Shown here: positions 1 through 11,284 of the stretch, piece after piece
Layout of the letters: the number at the start of each line of letters is the position of its first letter
How positions within the stretch are numbered: position 1 is the stretch's first letter
Assembly (NCBI GenBank): GCA_003640385.1
Contig: RCAB01000250.1
Location: 28,647 to 92,646, forward strand
From: Setaria digitata
Taxonomy: Eukaryota; Nematoda; Chromadorea; Rhabditida; Setariidae
Length of the DNA: 64,000 bases
Direction: 5' to 3'
The notes under the pieces: generated by a model
Told to the model about the DNA's origin: nothing
Databases searched by the model: none
Seen by the model: the letters and a program-made list of their open reading frames with translations, nothing else
Made by a program: the position numbers and the translations under genes

Positions 1-223
1 TTTTTTATCATATGGATGATTAAAGATTTCATCATACGATGATATCAAATTTCAATCGATTCAATTAACTAAATTATATGCTTGTCTTTTCTTTTTCAAA
101 AAAAAAATTATTTTCTAATTTAATTCGATTTTCCGTTTTCTTTTTCGATACAATTTTTGTATTAAAAATTTATAATGAGTTATATACAGATAAGACAAGA
201 CAATGATGAGGCTAATATTGCAG
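1..223 (+). other. Intron of the aminopeptidase gene
   Basis: No coding signal. The segment ends in ATTGCAG at 217-223, directly before the first visible aminopeptidase exon, so it is taken as the 3' part of an intron. Confidence 0.6.
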
Positions 224-3200
224 GGCCTTAAAAATTGGCATGAAAAAACCGCTAATTTTAACTTTGCCACATAAAAAATATCCACAAGCAGAATTAGTAT
301 CAGCTATTAATGCTATGCATGAACTTTATATACCATTACATATTCGAGAGGAAGAGAAGAAGTTGAAAGTTGATGGTGTCGGTTTTTATGCGCTTGATTA
401 TGATCAAGAGGTAAATTTGAGAATTTTTCAATTTAAATTTTATCAAAAAAGAAAAAATAAATAAATAAAATGAATAAAATTTACCACCTAAAATAACTGT
501 TGATAAGTTTTTTTTTTTTTTTTTTTTTTTTTTAATACTTTTAGAAAAAAATAAATAAGTTAATTAATCAATAAAATTTTACATTACAATGAAATAATTA
601 TAATAGATGAATTAAAATTTGTCACTGAAATAATTTTGTTTATTAATTTATTCAATTATGTGTTTCATAAAAAAAAGAAATGAATGAAATTTGTCACTGA
701 AGTAATTGATTACTAATTTCTCAAATATTTCTAATAAAAAATAAATAAATAAAATTTGCCACTGAAATAATTGTAATAAATGAATAAAATCTGTTACCAT
801 AATAATCGTTAATTAATTAAATTTTCAGGCATTGATGAAATTTATAACAACACTTGATGCAGCATTTACAGTTTGTCGAGATATTGGTGATTCGGATCCG
901 CAACGTATGTCACCACCATGTGTCGCCGATTATGTTACCAATTTATTTAGCGGAACAAAAATTACCACTCGTGTCATTTCGGATGTTGATGTAAGTTTTA
1001 TTTTAAATAATTTACAGTTCAATAAATCAACTGATAAATGAATTAATGAATAATTTAACAAATCAATAAATAATTTAATAAATAAATAAAATATATTTTA
1101 TTGCTAATGGAAGAAATTTTTCTAATCAAAAAAATTTTGTTAAAATTTTTTAGGAAATTAAACGTGATTTTCCTTTAATGGCAGCTGTAAATCGTGCAGC
1201 AAATAGTGTTAAAGATCATCAGGCACGTTTAATATGGCTTGAATATAATCCGGAAGGTTCCATTGATGAAACAATTATGCTTGTTGGCAAAGGTTATCTT
1301 TTATAATTATGAAAAAAAAAAAAAAAAAAGAATTATCAATAATTTTAATTGTTTTTTTTTTTTGAAGGTGTTACAATAGATACCGGTGGAGCAGATTTGA
1401 AAATAAATGGAAATATGTTTGGAATGTGTCGTGATAAATATGGTGCCGCTGTTGTTGCTGGTATTTTTAAAACTTTGGAAATTTTACAACCAAAAAATGT
1501 CAAGGTTTTAATTTTTAATTTTAATTTTAATTTTAACTTTTTTTTTTTTTGTATGTTTAAGAAGTAATTTTAATCCTGTACATTGTGAATGTATATTAAT
1601 TTTAATATTTTAATAAAATTAAATTTGCAGTTTTGCGGTTTCATGTGCATGGTTCGAAACAGTATTGGTTCAAACTCTTATACGTGTGATGAAATTATTC
1701 GTTCACGTAGCGGTAAACGTATTGCAATATGTAATACCGATGCAGAAGGTCGTATTACAATGCTTGATCCTTTGACAAAAATGGCTGAAATTGTATGATA
1801 TTAAATTATTAATTTCTGAATTTTTTCTTTTTTTTTTTTCGAATTGAACTACTTAATTAATTAAGCAAATATGCAGCATTTTGATGTAATTCTTTGTTCA
1901 TTTGATTATCGAGTAAGCAAATAACAATAATAATAATAATTGATTTTGTATGTTGGTAATTAGTTAATTGATTTAAACACAAATTAAGGCTTTGATTGAG
2001 TCATTTAAAAAAAAAAAAAAAAAAGAAAAATTGATGATCGAAAATTTCCAAAAAATTCCTTCATTAAAATGCATTTCACATCTCTGTGCATAAATTTTAG
2101 GCCAAAATGGAAAAGAAACCACGAATATTCACGTTGGCTACACTAACAGGCCACTGTATACTTACTTATGGCCATATGGCAGCAGCAATGGATAATGGCC
2201 CAGCACATCTGGATCATACTGCTGAAGCAATACGTGATCGTGGTGATGCTTTTGGGCAACCTGTTGAAGTATCACGCTTACATTCAGAGGTTAAATTTTG
2301 TTTTTAAAATAGTAACAAAAAAGAAAAAAAAAAAAGGTTGGCATTAGTATGCATAAGTTTTTTTTTTTTCAAATTCCAAATTAAATTTGACTTTTTTTTT
2401 TCCTTTCTTTACATTAACAAGAATTTTGATAAAGTGAAATTTATAACAAATGTAAAATGAAAGAGTAAAAAAAAAAAAAAAAAACTGAAAAAACAGCACA
2501 AATATGTTTTATTCTATTTTTTCCTTTTTTTTTTTTTTTTTTTTTTTTTTAGGATTTTGAATTTCATGAAGCTGAAAGTGAAGCAGCAGATTTGCGACAA
2601 TCGAACACGTTACCATCTGTACGTACACCTCGTGGTCATCAAGGACCAGCTGCATTTCTACTAAAAGGTTCAAGACTGGATGAACATGGATTGGATTCGG
2701 AAAATCCTATAGCGTAAGTTTAGTAAAATGATACCTGGAAATAAAGGTACCTGTATTTTTATAATCATTAATTTATCATCAGTCATCTCTGTATTTAATT
2801 AAATGTGATTAAAATTTTTTACATGGAATATTGGAAGAATTTAAAAAAAAAAAAAAAAAAAAATGAATGAAATAAATATGGCAGTAATAATTTAATGATT
2901 TATAAATGATATTACAATTAGCAATTCTTTGTGTTTTTTTTTTAAAATTTTTCTAGATTTACGCATATCGATATGGGTGCTTGTATGGGTTCACATCCTC
3001 AAATAAGCTTTCCCAATCCATTGATGGCATTTGCTGCAACGTTAGTTTTTTTTTTTTTTCTAGGTCATTTTAAATGGATATTAATTACAAGTTTAATTGG
3101 AATAGGATGTGATATACAATTTTTTAGCACCTATCTTATTCTTTTTTCTTTTAATTTTCATCAGCAAGAAAGAAAAAGAGAGGAAAAAAAAAAGGAAAGA

Positions 3201-3441
3201 AAAGTTAAAAACTATGAATTACTAAATTACTCGATGAGAAATAAAAAGCACTTTGCATTATGTTTCTTGGCACAATTCTTTTTGGCAATCAAAAATTTTA
3301 ATTATTATAAATCAATGAAAAAAATTATCGGCTTGATTAATCATCTATCTATCAATCATATTTCAGTGGCACTCAACAGTGATAGAATTAATTTTCAGAT
3401 ACGTATTTCCGCATACCAATTTATCAATGAAGATGAAGTGA
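224..3441 (+). CDS. lap-2: M17 leucyl aminopeptidase, W07G4.4/LAP-2 type (5' end outside window)
   Basis: Zinc-dependent cytosolic exopeptidase that removes N-terminal residues from peptides. Exons: 224-410, 829-990, 1154-1292, 1368-1504, 1631-1792, 2101-2289, 2553-2713, 2957-3040 and a terminal exon; all phases close. The family signature is intact: VGKGVTIDTGG supplies the metal-binding Lys and Asp, ADLK the catalytic Lys, CRDKYGAA a further Asp, and NTDAEGR (exon 1631-1792) the Asp/Glu pair and catalytic Arg. An active enzyme is therefore expected. The N-terminal exons lie left of the window. The last exon is uncertain: acceptor 3396-3398 gives an ending YVFPHTNLSMKMK with stop 3439-3441, while acceptor 3364-3366 gives GTQQ and stop 3380-3382. 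I prefer the longer tail but cannot prove it. Symbol given by family resemblance to the C. elegans gene. Confidence 0.88.
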
Positions 3442-3510
3442 TCTATTAGTGTCGTCAATTTGCTATATTTCTCTGTTATCTTAACTTTTAAATTGGCAAT
3501 TTTATTGTTA

Positions 3511-3516
3511 AATAAA
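3511..3516 (+). terminator. Candidate polyadenylation signal of the aminopeptidase gene
   Basis: AATAAA about 70 nt after the preferred stop codon and 150 nt before the tandem repeat. Chance matches are common in DNA this AT-rich, so this is only a candidate. Confidence 0.35.
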
Positions 3517-3664
3517 TTGATCTAACAGTGACAGTGTTGCCAAATTGCTACATTCTTTGTTGTCTAATTTTTCAAATTCTCAAATTTGATATTAAATCCA
3601 TTTTTACATTTTCAAACGTTACTGAATTCTATCAATGTAATAATGAAAAAGAAACATTATTATG

Positions 3665-4446
3665 AAATTTAGTCATTGCAAAGAAGGGATACTGTATGTT
3701 TAGGGAAGAAGAAAATATGGGTACGGTATCATGCAGAATTCCTCAGCTATTCTGATGTATATCAACGACTTTCGACAATGATAAGATTTCCATAAAATGC
3801 ACATGAGAGCAATCATTACTAAGAAATTCGGTCATTGCAAAGAGGAGATACTGTATGTTTAGGGAAGAAGAAAATATGGGTACGGTATCATGCAGAATTC
3901 CTCAGCTATTCTGATGTATATCAACGACTTTCGACAATGATAAGATTTCCATAAAATGCACATGAGAGCAATCATTACTAAGAAATTCGGTCATTGCAAA
4001 GAGGAGATACTGTATGTTTAGGGAAGAAGAAAATATGGGTACGGTATCATGCAGAATTCCTCAGCTATTCTGATGTATATCAACGACTTTCGACAATGAT
4101 AAGATTTCCATAAAATGCACATGAGAGCAATCATTACTAAGAAATTCGGTCATTGCAAAGAGGAGATACTGTATGTTTAGGGAAGAAGAAAATATGGGTA
4201 CGGTATCATGCAGAATTCCTCAGCTATTCTGATGTATATCAACGACTTTCGACAATGATAAGATTTCCATAAAATGCACATGAGAGCAATCATTACTAAG
4301 AAATTCGGTCATTGCAAAGAAGGGATACTGTATGTTTAGGGAAGAAGAAAATATGGGTACGGTATCATGCAGAATTCCTCAGCTATTCTGATGTATATCA
4401 ACGACTTTCGACAATGATAAGATTTCCATAAAATGCCCATGATAGC
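3665..4446. repeat. 159-bp tandem repeat, about five copies
   Basis: The motif GTCATTGCAAAGA begins units at 3672, 3831, 3990, 4149 and 4308, exactly 159 nt apart each time. Units 2, 3 and 4 read as identical. Units 1 and 5 share a small difference (GAAGGG instead of GAGGAG after GCAAA). The array stops near 4446, where the last unit runs into the terminal exon of the minus-strand membrane-protein gene. On the minus strand every unit carries the same last codons and stop as that gene, followed by its 3' flank. The array was therefore probably made by tandem duplication of the gene's 3' end. Confidence 0.95.
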
Positions 4447-7400
4447 ATCATAATGCAAACAACTGATTGAAACAGGAAGCAAATCTGGAAAAAAAAGACA
4501 ATTCATTTTTTTTTTCGAAACAATTAAATTTTTCCATAATTAAATAATTAATTTTACGATTTAAAATTACATATATCCTAAAAAGTATTAAATAAGTTAA
4601 ACTTACAGCTGTTCCAACCATCAGACGATAACTCTCATAGCGACTCCAATCACTTCGTTCTAGCAAGAATGATACTGCAACAATTAGCGAACAAATTGCA
4701 AGCACTGTTAAAATGGAATTTACAATTATTTCCTGAAAAATTACAAAATCAAATTTATTAAAATCTCGCAAATAGTAATTGCTTTCAAAAAAAAAAAAAA
4801 AAAAAAGAACACACAAATGTTTAGATTGTCAAAAAAAAAAAAAAAAATATTGAGAAATTAAAATTTTAGTGGAAAAGTTGAAATAAATGCTCATTCTTTT
4901 GTTTTTAATTTTTAATTAAATTCCATCTAATTTTAAATTTTCATTATTAGAGCAATTGCAAATCTGCTAAACAATTTTTAATTGGTTTTACTGCAGTAAT
5001 CCGCTGAACTGAGCATTATCTGAAATGAACAAAATATGAATAACAAATGTTTATGAATTGAATACAAAAATTGTAAGAATTCAATTCTAGCTTCTTTTCA
5101 AATTCAAAAAATTCCAATACTATCTCCATATTATATTGGAGATTTAATTGGAACATAAATTAATTAATGGAATATAATTTTGATACTTATCGAGATGTTT
5201 ACTGCTATTTTTCAATTCGAATCATTCTTACCATCACAATTCTTCGTCGAGAATAATCACTACTTTTCTTCTTCTAATAACTTATAAAATGAAATTATTC
5301 GTTATTTCTTTTGTCTTTTCTTTTCTCAGACCGAAAAAAATTTATCATATTTGAACTTCTTTCAACGGGAAATTAAAGTTATCGGAATTTAAAAAAAAAA
5401 AAAAAAAAATCAAAATATATAACTATATTTTTCAAGCAAAAAAAAAAAAAGGAGAAATACTAANAAAAAAAAAAAAAAATTCAAAATATATAACTATATT
5501 TTTCAAGCAAAAAAAAAAAAAGGAGAAATACTAAATTTATCAGTCTTTTTTTTCGTTAAGTTCTAAGCCTAAAAAAATTCAATAAAGTAATTTATTAGTT
5601 TTCTACTTTTAACGGTTAAAAAGTCACTTATTTTTGATAACAAGAATTGCAAAATGATTAATGATAAAACGAAATTGAACAGCAATTTTTCTCTTCTTTT
5701 TCCTTTTTTAGAAAAATAATTGAAAATACAAGATATTGTACAATGGAAAGAATAATGGAGATTTTTTTTTTTTCTTTTGAAATGAAGAAAATTTTGTAGA
5801 TGAGATTTTTTTTTCTTTTTTCAAATACCAAAATTATGATTTCAGATCTAATTTACCGTTAAAATAGTAGAGGGAAAAAAGAGAGAAATGCTCATTTTTC
5901 TCATTTTTAATGAATTTTGACTTCATTCTTTTTTTTATTACAAAATTTTAATTAAAATATAATCTTCGCAGTGAATATTTTGTTATTTTAATAAAATAAA
6001 AAAAAAAAAAAAAGAAAGAAAGCAAAACAAAAATTCATATTTTGCAAAATAATTTTGAAATATTTCCATGGAAAAAAACAAGAGTTTGCTAATTAATTAA
6101 TTGTTCTCATTTATACTGCCAAAAATTTAACAACAACAGTATGCTGCTATCAATAAGTTTGTTAACTTAGTAGAAAGTTAATAGGAAGAAAAAGAAAAAA
6201 AAAACTTTTTTTAATGCTTCTATTAATAAACATTTGTGAATGTGGTAGCACTTTCAGCACATCAAATGACATTACTAAATTCTTCCAGTAACGAAATAAA
6301 ATAATTTTAATTTTAATTTCGCTGTTAGGAATTATTTTGATGCCTTTATAATATAAATTTTATATTGCAAATAAAATACGCTCTATTTTATCGTTTTAAC
6401 TATAAATTATTTGATTGATTTTAAATGCAAATTTGCTCAGTTCTGAATTAAAATAGCTAAACATTTCACTCAAAAAATTCATACATTTTAGGTGAAAAAG
6501 GAAGAAAACAGGAGTAAATTAAATTATAAAAATCAACATTATATCGGTTACCTGTTAAAGATAATGTAATAGAATTAAATATAGGTGAAGAAGTATTATC
6601 ATCATTTCTTATCAATAATAGTTATTGTTAACTTGTTAGTGATAATGTAAAAGAATTAAATATAAACAAAATATTATTATTACTTCCTATCGCTGATAAT
6701 TACTGCTAACTTGTCAATAATAATGCAATAGAATTAAACATAAATGAGGTATTATCATTACTTCCTATCACTGATAATGATTGTTAGACAAAAAAGCAAA
6801 TTAATGATGATATGTTCACTGAAAATGATGACAAATGCTATTGAAATATTTATAATAATTATGATGATACATGATAAAGTACAATCAAATGAAGATTTAA
6901 AAAGAAAAAAAAAAAGAATATTACTATGTCCTTAATTAATCCTTTAATTAAACACTTCCTTCTAAAATTAATACGAGCCTCATTTTTTTTTTTCTTAATC
7001 ATTTATTCCTTTTCTTCATTCGAAATTATTTTTCCTTATTTCTTTTCTGTAATTTTCTAAATTTTGCTTTTTCTGCAAAGAAAATATATCAAGGAAAAGA
7101 TGAAGAGGAAAAAAGCGAAGAAAAAATAATAACAAATTTTTTTAAAATGCATTTTTGATAATTAAGATAATAAAAATATGAAATAAATGATGATATTTCG
7201 TTCTTTTTTTTTTCTGTTTATTTTCAATGGAGTTTTTTTTTTCTTTCTTAGTGTTTAAAAATATTTTTTTTATTTATATTTCCTTTCCCACAATTGCCAT
7301 AGCTACTATTTACTATTATTAATTAATTAATTAACTAATTTATCTATTTATTTATTCATTCATTCATTCATCAATGCATTATTTATACATTTATTTATCG

Positions 7401-8729
7401 ATTTTATTCATTTATTTACTCGTTTATTATTCATTTAATTAAATTATTTGTTTTTTAGTTAATTAATATTCATTTGTCCAATTTATTAACTAATTTATTT
7501 ATCTGTTAATTTGTTTTTTTTTATAATTCCCTTTTTCTTTAATTTTTCAATTTACATGGTCTTCTTTTTTCATTAACTTATTGAATTCTAACTAACTACT
7601 TTCCAATATTATGAATTAATTAATCAATATTTATTAATAATCAATTTACCAACTAAATTATTTGTTTAATAATTTATTTCTTTTATAATTCTCGTATTTT
7701 TCCTTATTTTTGCAATTTACATGGCCTTCTTTTATTCTTTCATGAACTTAATGAACTTGAACTAATTACTTTCTAAAGAAAAGCTAAATCGTTCATTCTC
7801 AAACAACTTACAACAGTTCGAATGAAGAAGATTTGTTGTAGAACGGAACCAATACTCCAACCAAGTAGCAAACCACAGGTAAGTCCAATAATAATATAAG
7901 TTGTGGAATAGCTTGCACGAACACCTTTGTCTTGTAAATAAATTAGCAATATTACAATCGATGCAATGATCTAAAAAAAAAAAATTAGGAAAAAATAAAA
8001 GTAAAAACTTTAGACAATAATTAAATAAAAGGAATAAAAAAGTAATAAAATAAAAGATGTAATAATTACTACTAGAAAAAAAAAATTGTAAATATTAAAA
8101 AAATCATGATATGTAATTTTTTAATCTTTTTTTTTTTTTTGATCTCATTAAAATTTTCAAAACGACGAATAATAAATAACAGTAATTAACATTTTATTCT
8201 TTGAAATTATAATAGATTTTAAAAATTTTAATTTAGTCACAGAATGAGATTGCCATTCTGGATCATTCTCTCCTCATCCCTGCTATCCATAATCAACTCT
8301 TTTTCCCCGGTTTTTACCGGTAAAATTTGTTGATTTTCTAATTTTTTTTTTCCCCTCCCTCAGATAAAACAATTTAATAAATATATTACTTCTAATAATA
8401 TCATAACGGATTTTAGTTTATCATCGATTAATTTGCTACTGTTTTATTTTTCTTTTTTTCCATTGAATTGGTGAATAGAATAATTAAGTGTTGCTTGAAA
8501 TTATCGACAATCAATTCACTTAAATTCCTCTTTTCTGTTTCTTATTTCCTTCTCAAATTAAATTGAAATTTCAATAACTGATTGATTCATTAAGGTTGTA
8601 AAATTTAGCGCAATTCAGAAATTGGAAACTAACTACAGTGAGTAGTTTGATCACCCAAACAGGAATTGTTGAGCTTCGAAAACCGGTCGAACGGGTTGTT
8701 GTAACAGTTGTTCGGCTAATAACCGGCAT
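4398..8729 (-). CDS. Small four-transmembrane protein, MARVEL-like architecture
   Basis: Four exons on the minus strand: 8637-8729 (start), 7812-7970, 4607-4732, 4398-4484 (stop TGA at 4400-4398). All phases close and give 154 residues. The short N-terminus is rich in Ser/Thr/Arg. It is followed by four hydrophobic helices: about 24-43 (WVIKLLTIIASIVILLIY), 53-75 (around YIIIGLTCGLLLGW), 86-108 (around ILTVLAICSLIVAVSFLL) and 117-144 (around ICFLFQSVVCIMML). A four-helix protein of this size with short loops fits MARVEL/tetraspan vesicle proteins, but no diagnostic motif was seen and no ortholog is recognised. The third intron-bounded gap, 4733-7811, is 3.1 kb long. The start codon lies three bases behind a TTTCCTAG acceptor. 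The stop codon lies inside the 159-bp repeat. Confidence 0.72.
5390..5535. repeat. ~75-bp direct duplication around a single N (assembly join)
   Basis: An A-run followed by TCAAAATATATAACTATATT, then CAAGC, a second A-run and GGAGAAATACTAA is read twice, once before and once after the lone N at 5464. This is the pattern of two contig ends sharing an unresolved overlap. Confidence 0.75.
6555..6790. repeat. Degenerate ~80-bp tandem repeat, about three copies
   Basis: The motif GATAATGTAATAGAATTAAA and close variants start at 6560, 6641 and about 6719, with spacings of 81 and 78 nt. Between them lie diverged versions of ATTATCATCATTTCTTATC and TTAACTTGTTAGT. No coding potential. Confidence 0.75.
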
Positions 8730-8732
8730 TGT

Positions 8733-8734
8733 CT
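8733..8734 (-). other. Probable spliced-leader trans-splice acceptor, four-TM gene
   Basis: On the minus strand TTTCCTAG is followed by ACA and then the start codon at 8729. A splice acceptor three bases before an ATG, with no evident upstream coding exon, is typical of spliced-leader addition in nematodes. A conventional 5' non-coding exon is the alternative. Confidence 0.55.
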
Positions 8735-9289
8735 AGGAAACGATTAGCATAAGCATTCAACTAGATCAGACAAATTAATTTCGAAATTTTAAGAAATATT
8801 TTTGCATCGGAAAATGTTCCCATTGAACAGTTGAACAGTTGGCGAAGTAATTAATTTTTCTTTTTCATGCATATCAAAATACATTGAACAATTTTGAAAA
8901 TAAAAGATTAATTCATATTTCAGCTAAAATTCAAAATGAATGGTTAAAAAATTTATTCAAAAAAAAAAAAAACACAAGATTAATTCATAATTTGGATAAA
9001 ATTGTTAATTGGGAAAAAAGAAAAACGATCATCACTGTTTTTAATATTTGAAATTGAAATTTTTAATCATAATTATTATCCTAATTAAATGCATCAATTG
9101 CAATCTAATAATGTGAAAATCTTCTTTTCAAACTTTTAGAATTTTATAAAAGAAAAGGAAAAAAGAAAAAATGAATCATTTTTCTTTTTTTTTTTTTTTT
9201 TTTTTTAAGAACAGTGGTGATAAAAATTGAAAAAGAAATTTCATAGTTTTGAAATAAAAAGACATTTGTATAAATTAGCATTAAATGAA

Positions 9290-9480
9290 ATAATAATAGC
9301 CAATGGTAATGACAGCAAGAGGCAACAGCAATAAGGAGCCAAGAGGAAGCCTAGCATGATTCACTTATTTATCACTTAGGTCCCGTTCCCTGGATTTCCT
9401 ACCTACTGGTAGATATGACTGCAGCCAAGTGGACGGAAGCCTAGCACAACCTAAGTACCTAAGATGTTTCTAAAACGAAA
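9290..9480. other. Locally GC-richer patch with a direct repeat
   Basis: Composition shifts away from the surrounding AT-rich DNA. AGCCAAG followed by GGAAGCCTAGCA occurs at 9338-9357 and again at 9423-9446. No tRNA fold, coding frame or known RNA was recognised. It could be a promoter or enhancer element of the four-TM gene or gck-2, or a small non-coding RNA. Confidence 0.4.
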
Positions 9481-9611
9481 AAGGAACAATGAAATATTTC
9501 GTATCGATTGGAATATTTTAACTATCGAAAAGATTGGAATGTATTGCTGATGGAACAGAGTTCAACCACAACTTCTCCCTCAGCTTTCCTGATACAAATT
9601 ACAACTATTCC

Positions 9612-9613
<2 letters not shown>

Positions 9614-9655
<42 letters not shown>

Positions 9656-9660
9656 TCTCC
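9614..9660. repeat. (TC)n microsatellite
   Basis: About 20 uninterrupted TC units, ending in CCCTCTCTCC. Confidence 0.9.
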
Positions 9661-10254
9661 ACTGGTTCTCTCTGTTTTCGTTCTCTGCTTGTACAAGTAA
9701 TCAGTTGCTAATTGATTGATCCCTTTAAAACAGTTACTGTTTTAATTAATTTTTAAATAAGAATTCACTTCGTCACATTTGTAATTTTGCTAATACATTA
9801 TTTATTTCTTTTTAGTTCAAATTATTAACTTTTATGAAAATTTTTCATTTATAAATTGAAAATAAAAAATTAAAATTAAAAAAGAAGAACGTTGATAAAT
9901 GATTAAATTTTTTAATGTGTAAAACGAATTCAAAAAATTAGAATTACCATTTGCTCGGAGGAGAGGGTTAAATAGCCGGAAGCTTTTTCGCTTTTAATTA
10001 ATTTCAACAATGATGATATATGCAAATGGATGAGAATAAGAATTCCAATTCAAAGCTACTTTTTAATCTGTATTTCTGAAATTAGAATTAAATTTAAAAA
10101 CGAAATTTTTAAGTATATTTAGAAAATTGAAACCAATTAACTAATATACATTTTTCAAACTAACATATGGGAAACATACTCTGAATAATAAAATTCCACT
10201 AAACACAAGTATGCTTTTTTTTTTTTTTTTTTTTTTTATCGGTCTACAATTCCT

Positions 10255-10650
10255 TCTAATATTTTCGCAATTATTTTAATATTTCTGCACTCATTCTTAA
10301 TGTTTTCGCAGTTATTTTAATGTTTTTGCACTCATTTCAAATATTTTCACAAGCACTTGAATAGTCTGAAAGATGTTTTCATTGCATATTTTATATTTCT
10401 CCATATATTCTTAATGCTTTCACAGTTATTTTAACATTTCTCCACTTGTCCTTATTGTTTTCACAAAATATTTTAACATTTCTCCACTTGTTCTTATTGT
10501 TTTCACAAAATATTTTAACATTTCTCCACTTGCTCTTATTGTTTTCACAAAACATTTTAACATTTCTCCACTTGTCTTTATTGTTTTCATAATTATTTTA
10601 ACATTTCTTCACTTATTGTTAATGTTTCGTAGTTAATGTTAATAATATCC
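10255..10650. repeat. 42-bp AT-rich minisatellite
   Basis: Units of the form TTTTAACATTTCTCCACTTG, then CTTATTGTTTTCACAAAATA. CATTTCTCCACTT starts at 10435, 10477, 10519 and 10561, then at 10602 as CATTTCTTC; spacings are 42, 42, 42 and 41. More diverged units extend left to about 10255. No coding potential. Confidence 0.85.
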
Positions 10651-11249
10651 TGACAATTATTTCTATATTCCAATATTCTTTCTTAATGTATTAATAATCA
10701 TCACTTATCATTAATGTTATCGCTTGCATATTCATATCTAACATACTTACCACACTGATAATTGATATTTTAATTATTCTTATACTCACATTTAATATTT
10801 TAGCAAAACATTCTAATTTTTTTTTTTTTTTTAGTAATTTACATTAGAAATAACCACAAAAATATTTCTAATGCCTTTATGGTCCAATTTTTCTTTTCAA
10901 ACATTTGAAAACAAATTTAATTTAATAAAAACTAAAAAAGAAAAAAAATTACAAGTTATCAAATTTAGGAAATGATTTTTTTTTCCTTCTATAACAATAA
11001 TGTAATATAATGCCAAATGTACCTAATACCGAACGATTATAAAACAAAATTAAAAATTTCTCAATTTAAATTTGTAGGGGAAAAAAAAATAATTTTTAGT
11101 CTTTTCAGGAAAAAAAGAAAAAAAAAAATTCATTTCTTATTTTTGTTTCTTTTTACTGAAATAATAAACATGAGCCACTCTTTTCCTAAATCGATCTTTT
11201 ACAAATGTGTCTCATTTCATTCATCTTTTCATCTATTCTCAGATAATAC

Positions 11250-11284
11250 CTCTCTCTCTCTCTCTCTCTCTCCCTTTCTCTCCC
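11250..11284. repeat. (TC)n microsatellite
   Basis: Short TC-dinucleotide tract followed by imperfect TCTCCC sequence in a broadly pyrimidine-rich stretch reaching about 11450. Confidence 0.8.

Larger units (their letters stand above)
4733..7811 (-). other. Long intron of the four-TM gene
   Basis: AT-rich, with A/T homopolymers and no exon-like reading frame. It holds a single N at 5464 with duplicated flanks and a degenerate ~80-bp tandem repeat at 6555-6790. Simple TTAATTAA/ATTTATTT-type sequence fills 7310-7510. Confidence 0.6.

Noticed and set aside
9508..9719. Overlapping Ser-Leu repeat frames
   Set aside because: Direct translation of the (TC)n tract.
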